Part shown: positions 60,361-64,000 of the stretch, one piece after another | Layout: the number at the start of each line of letters is the position of its first letter | Numbering within the stretch: position 1 is the first letter of the stretch | Source of the DNA: Plumapathes pennacea | Lineage: Eukaryota > Cnidaria > Anthozoa > Antipatharia > Myriopathidae | Length of the DNA: 64,000 nt | NCBI GenBank assembly: GCA_964036295.1 | Contig: OZ038468.1 | Coordinates: 14,336,683-14,400,682 of the forward strand | Direction: 5' to 3' | The notes under the pieces: generated by a model | Told to the model about the DNA's origin: nothing | Database searches by the model: none | What the model saw: only the letters and a program-made list of their open reading frames with translations | Position numbers and translations under genes: made by a program

Positions 60361-60555
60361 GGTGGTGCTACACTGGTCGATTTGCAACGACGATTTGCAA
60401 CGCCAATTTGCTCTGAATTTGCGCAACGGCGTTGCAAGTTTTTGAATCGCTTTCAAAAACTTGCAACGCGTTGCAGCACTGCAAACATCGCAAAAAATCG
60501 TTCGCAATGGGGTGTTACACCTGAACAATTTTTAGCGCAACATCGTATCGTTGCG
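60361..60555. mobile_element. MITE-like repeat, best-preserved relative of the array-unit repeat
   Basis: It runs from GGTGGTGCTACACTGGTCG to CATCGTATCGTTGCGA. An internal inverted repeat is GCGTTGCAAGTTTTTGAA / TTTCAAAAACTTGCAACGC. It is related to 573-742 and its array counterparts. Confidence 0.7.
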
Positions 60556-60578
60556 AGTGACGAGGGTCGAGGGTAACA

Positions 60579-60642
60579 TGTCGAGGGTCGAGGGTAATAT
60601 GTCGAGGGTCGACCCTCGACATATTACCCTCGACCCTCGACA
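60579..60642. repeat. 64-bp perfect palindrome
   Basis: The 32 bases 60579-60610 (TGTCGAGGGTCGAGGGTAAT...) are followed without loop by their exact reverse complement. The sequence is built from a short unit (GTCGAGGGTAA(T/C)AT) that begins at about 60563. The open frame across it is spurious. Confidence 0.95.
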
Positions 60643-61555
60643 CCTGACTTTTATACAAACTCGATGGTTACCCCCTCCCGCTGTGTTTATATTATGTCAG
60701 CGATCGCCCCTCAACAGACTGACAGAAGTGCAGTGATAAATAAACGTCACATCGGAGTGAAATAGCGTATACGAAGAAAGACGTAAAGTATAAAATATCT
60801 AAGTTCCTAAAGCGTTTTATTTGAAACGTGCATACAATACTCTTTTATAGAAAATTGGCGCTTCGTGTAAATTTAGTAAATGACTAAAATCAACGTGAAT
60901 TAGAGAAAAATACCCCGGAGGGGGGGAGGGGAGGGGGGAGCGGAGTGTCCCATCAATACTGCATGCGCCGCCTCAAAGGCAGTATCGTTTTTTAACATTT
61001 TTGAGGCTGCAAAAGGGGATCAATTTTGTCTTTTTGGTCTGAATTAGTAGATTTTGCATATTTTGGAATTTGGTCTGCAGAAATAGGGTAAATTTTTTGG
61101 TATACAGAATCTGACAATTCAATGCGGTCCCATCTAAAAAGCAGTAACCGTAAATCTCTTGCGATGCGGAAATCGCGCAGGTTTTGCTGTAGAAACTTTA
61201 TTTCATTTTTTACAAGGCTCAAGTAGTCGAAAGACAACTGAATTATCACCGGGAATGGTTCATTTGAATGTTTAGTGCTTTGCCTAAGTCTCTGTTGTTG
61301 TCAAGGGTGACATGGGGTTCCGCTGGTACCGAGTCATTCACAGATCATCCTTTTTTTTTATTTACATTTTGGAGCGATGTTACCTAACACGAACAGAAAA
61401 CGGCAAACAGAAAGAAACCATAACAGCGCAAAAATTACCGCTGCTGCAAGGTTGGTTAGTTATTAATACAGTGGGACGACCGCTGACATAATATAATCAG
61501 TCTGCGGGTGGGGGTAACCATCCTTACGTGGGAATTCGCTTCCCGATTCAGGTGC
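60643..61555. other. Intergenic DNA with repeat-like sequence
   Basis: No gene recognised. It contains a purine-rich run (60914-60945, GGAGGGGGGGAGGGG) and repeat-like DNA to about 61250. The minus frame 60992-61249 lies in that repeat and is not called. Confidence 0.45.
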
Positions 61556-61559
61556 GGAT

Positions 61560-61755
61560 CCTAAAGAATTAGCCAAGAAACTCAATACTAGGGCTCAATA
61601 CTCAACTGTAAGTTAATTCATGGCATTTCCCATAACATAAGCTGTGCACAAGAAAAACGAGGCTTGCACACGATGTGAAATTTTAACTCGAATTATGAGA
61701 AGTTAGATAGCCATGGCGACGGACGCTGACCAACGGAAGTGACGTCAACAAACGT
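61560..61755 (+). repeat. Interspersed repeat shared with 32100-32290
   Basis: Second copy of the family, ending CGGAAGTGACGTCA. It directly adjoins the methyltransferase fragment. Confidence 0.65.
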
Positions 61756-61789
61756 ATTTCCGCGGTGCATCCAGGTTGGCGGTACATCC

Positions 61790-62030
61790 AGGTTGGCAGC
61801 CATCAACTCCATTCGCTTTTTGGGGATTGAATCCGTGTTTATCATCCCGTGAGTTGCTCCTTCTAGCCATTTACAGAAACCCATCAGGCTGGGAAAGGAC
61901 CCACGACTAATGAACTTTGAACTATCCAACATCTCAAACCCGTTTCTCAACAGATAATCTTCCATGGCATCCTTGCCCTCGAAACACCACTTGCTAAGAA
62001 TCGCCTGCGACTCGTCTGGCTAGCAAAGTT
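61790..62030 (-). pseudogene. Truncated copy of the methyltransferase (C-terminal part)
   Basis: The minus strand encodes KWCFEGKDAMEDYLLRNGFE and LPSLMGFCKWLEGATHG-like stretches, clearly related to residues about 165-235 of the 59.4-kb gene. Homology stops after MAAN, without the C-terminal part, and starts mid-protein with no catalytic GCGTG motif. The frame then runs into unrelated repeat sequence. A decayed or partial duplicate. Confidence 0.8.
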
Positions 62031-62495
62031 TTCACACGTAAGCTACACACAATTTACATATGATTTACATCATGTGTAAATTCTTTTTACATACTCTCTA
62101 CCATTTACACATTGCGTAAATGGGTAGGCAGCATGTAGATTCCAATTTACAAGCAAAAAAAGTTTCCGTGACTAACATGCTGCACTTGAGGCCTGAACCG
62201 ACAATGTTTCAGTCACGGCATTTTGTAATTCCGTATTACGGGACCGCAAAATGGTCAAAACATCTGAATCTGACTCCCAGTGCTACGTCGCCATTGCTAG
62301 AGTCGATACGCACGGCTTGGTTGATTAATAATGCACAAACTGACAAGATTCGGCGTCCATCAGCCCTCGTTTTCCGAAAGGACGCCATGAAAAATTTACA
62401 CATGAATCGAGAACGGTTTGGAACGTTCAACCAATCTCAGACCTCCAACCTCAGGCATTTGGGACTGGGTCCAACTACCAACCCAACCTCAGGCT
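62031..62495. other. Unassigned sequence with TTTACAC motifs
   Basis: AT-rich repeats of TTTACA and GTGTAAAT (62040-62150), then unrecognised sequence. The long plus frame 62120-62695 overlaps an inverted MITE copy and shows no family features, so it is not called. Confidence 0.4.
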
Positions 62496-62499
62496 CTTG

Positions 62500-62745
62500 G
62501 AGAACTAACCCTCTTCCCCTCCCCCCTCAATCACATTTTTGCTTTCGCCATTTTCGCGCGATTTCTTCGTATGCTCCAGTGGAAACGCGTGCAACGCAGG
62601 CTAACTTATCTAAACTTAGTCTTGAACAGGGTATCAAATTAGAGCACTTTGTCTTAGACAGGGTAGCAAAATTTCCATTTTTGTGTCTTGAATAGGGTCA
62701 GGGTTTTATAGAGTCAGCGGAACCCCCCTACGTAAGAATGATATG
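62500..62745. mobile_element. Partial, inverted copy of the 762-1160 MITE
   Basis: The reverse complement shares GTTCCGCTGACTCTATAAAA, CTGTCTAAGACAAAGTGCTC and AGCCTGCGTTGCACGCGTTT with 762-1160 in order. The outer ends are lost or altered (CCCCCCTACG). Confidence 0.85.
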
Positions 62746-64000
62746 GCCTATCCTATTCGTCTGGATGGGGAAGAACTTTGAATGTGCTAGGTCAGTACGG
62801 AACTGCGTCTTGAATTTTCACAGCAGCCCGAGCTGAGTGGCTACAAGCTCGACGCAAATATTCGGCTAGATTGTTATTCGCCCGTCTTCTGTCGGGTATC
62901 TCTTGTGCTTTTACGCAATAGCGTCATACAGGCGCATGCGCGGAATTGTTCAAAGAGGACTGGCCTGTGACGTCACCACGTTTATATTTCGTGACCAAAA
63001 TGTCTCGGTGTGCATTTACGATCGAGGTATAAAAAAGGTATAGGAAAATGACGTTTTTTAGGTATTTTAAAGGGGTACGAAAAACGCCAGGAAAAACCGG
63101 GAAAAAAAAGGCGGAAGACCGGAAACTCCGCCTTGTTAAAAGTGGGAAGCACCCCGCCGTGGAATCGAAGGCTACAAATCAAAGCAAGAGGTGTTTGTAC
63201 TGCCTGATGCTTCCCGCCAGTTTAGGAACAGAATAAATGATCTGTTGAAGAATATCGCGTTCCTGATCAAAGGTATAAAAAGGGGTGCATTTGTACTGGA
63301 GGTATATAAAAGGGTCCCGATTTTGCCCCCAGGATGGTATTTTAAAGGGTAAGGGGTTGACAGTCCGGGCGGAGCCTCCCCGTACAAAAGTCCTTTGAGT
63401 ACCCCCCCCCCGGGTGTGCACTCTGGACTTCTCTATTGGTCAGTTACTCTAGCTTGAAATCTGGGTTCGGTTTAAGAGGCAACACCTGACTTTCTCCACA
63501 AAGGATAATTGGCTTTATCAAACAACATTTCGTGTTGTACGTACGTCAGCCTTTTCAAGTCGTAACCCGATGTCAGGATCACAAAGATAGCGCGTCAGAA
63601 CGAGAATAGTAAAACGTGCAGCTCAGTAGAGTGCGGTCCGATACACGAGTCACAAAAATAGCAAAATACATAAACATATCTAGCCTCCGTGTCACGGCGA
63701 CTATCGTTAATTATTAAAAACAAGAGGCGGTGTTCGACCAAAGGCGGCTTTGTGAAATTAATTCTATTAGGTGGGGCTCTTTAAGGTACTTGACCTGCTC
63801 CGAAAAAATTAGGCCGGACTCTGACACTACATTGACTGCATTCCTTTCCTAAAATCTTTTCATATCACGGCAATGGACGAGGGTGATATAGATACTGACC
63901 AACATATATACATTTAAAGGCACGAACTAGGGTAGACTACATTTATGCATGGATATGAGATCGATTTTACTCGCACAAGCCCTCATTGACAGCCGTAATC
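62746..64000. other. Transposon-like debris to the window end
   Basis: The part 62990-63415 has GGTATAAAAAAGG / GGTATTTTAAAGGG motifs and ends in GAGTACCCCCCCCCCCGGG, the terminus type of the 762-1160 element family, so it is probably a larger relative or fragment. From 63420 on I see nothing recognisable. Confidence 0.45.

Noticed and set aside
60551-60736. 61-residue frame with VEGNMSR repeats
   Set aside because: Translation of the palindromic repeat, not a gene.
62120-62695. 191-residue plus-strand open frame
   Set aside because: Its 3' half is the inverted copy of the 762-1160 MITE; no family features elsewhere.

Overview
The window looks like nuclear DNA of a cnidarian, most probably a stony coral. 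It carries intron-rich animal genes (a sorting nexin 27, a mitochondrial ATP synthase alpha subunit), many short inverted-repeat elements, and a full-length, intron-bearing HIS7-type histidine-biosynthesis gene. Animals normally lack that pathway. As I recall, comparative genomics reported it in 'robust'-clade corals, so a robust coral is the best guess; the species cannot be fixed from this sequence alone.

Left part (1-31.2 kb): a tandem array of seven copies of one small gene, all on the minus strand. The inferred four-exon structure is a 5' noncoding exon, a signal-peptide exon, a cysteine-rich exon and a 3' noncoding exon with AATAAA. Splice sites are preserved almost everywhere. Copies 1, 2, 4, 5 and 7 are intact and encode secreted proteins of 140-151 residues. 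Copy 3 is broken by a 50-bp tandem duplication and a lost signal exon; copy 6 is broken by two frameshifts. The cysteine pattern and the RRLCPC ending resemble the C-terminal cysteine-rich tail of MGAT5-type glycosyltransferases, here as a stand-alone secreted domain. A loop between two cysteines differs strongly among copies while its flanks stay fixed. The array is interrupted by a solo LTR, several inverted-repeat elements of 0.4-1.7 kb, and a 1.3-kb inverted-repeat element carrying gene-like exons.

Middle (33.4-47.1 kb): SNX27 on the minus strand in 13 exons, giving 540 residues (PDZ-PX-FERM), an endosomal retromer adaptor. Intron 11 holds an intronless rhodopsin-like GPCR on the opposite strand, flanked by two diverged direct repeats. 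Other introns hold foldback elements, a LINE reverse-transcriptase fragment and minisatellites.

Right part (48.1-57.8 kb): ATP5F1A on the minus strand (11 exons, 552 residues) lies head to head with HIS7 on the plus strand (3 coding exons, 566 residues). The 1.76 kb between their start codons contains two CACGTG boxes and a likely HIS7 5' noncoding exon, suggesting a shared promoter. Further right are a single-exon SAM-dependent methyltransferase (59.4-60.2 kb), a truncated copy of it (61.8-62.0 kb), a 64-bp perfect palindrome and more transposon debris to the end. Exon limits were set by eye from GT/AG sites, reading frame and family alignment recalled from memory; no search was run.
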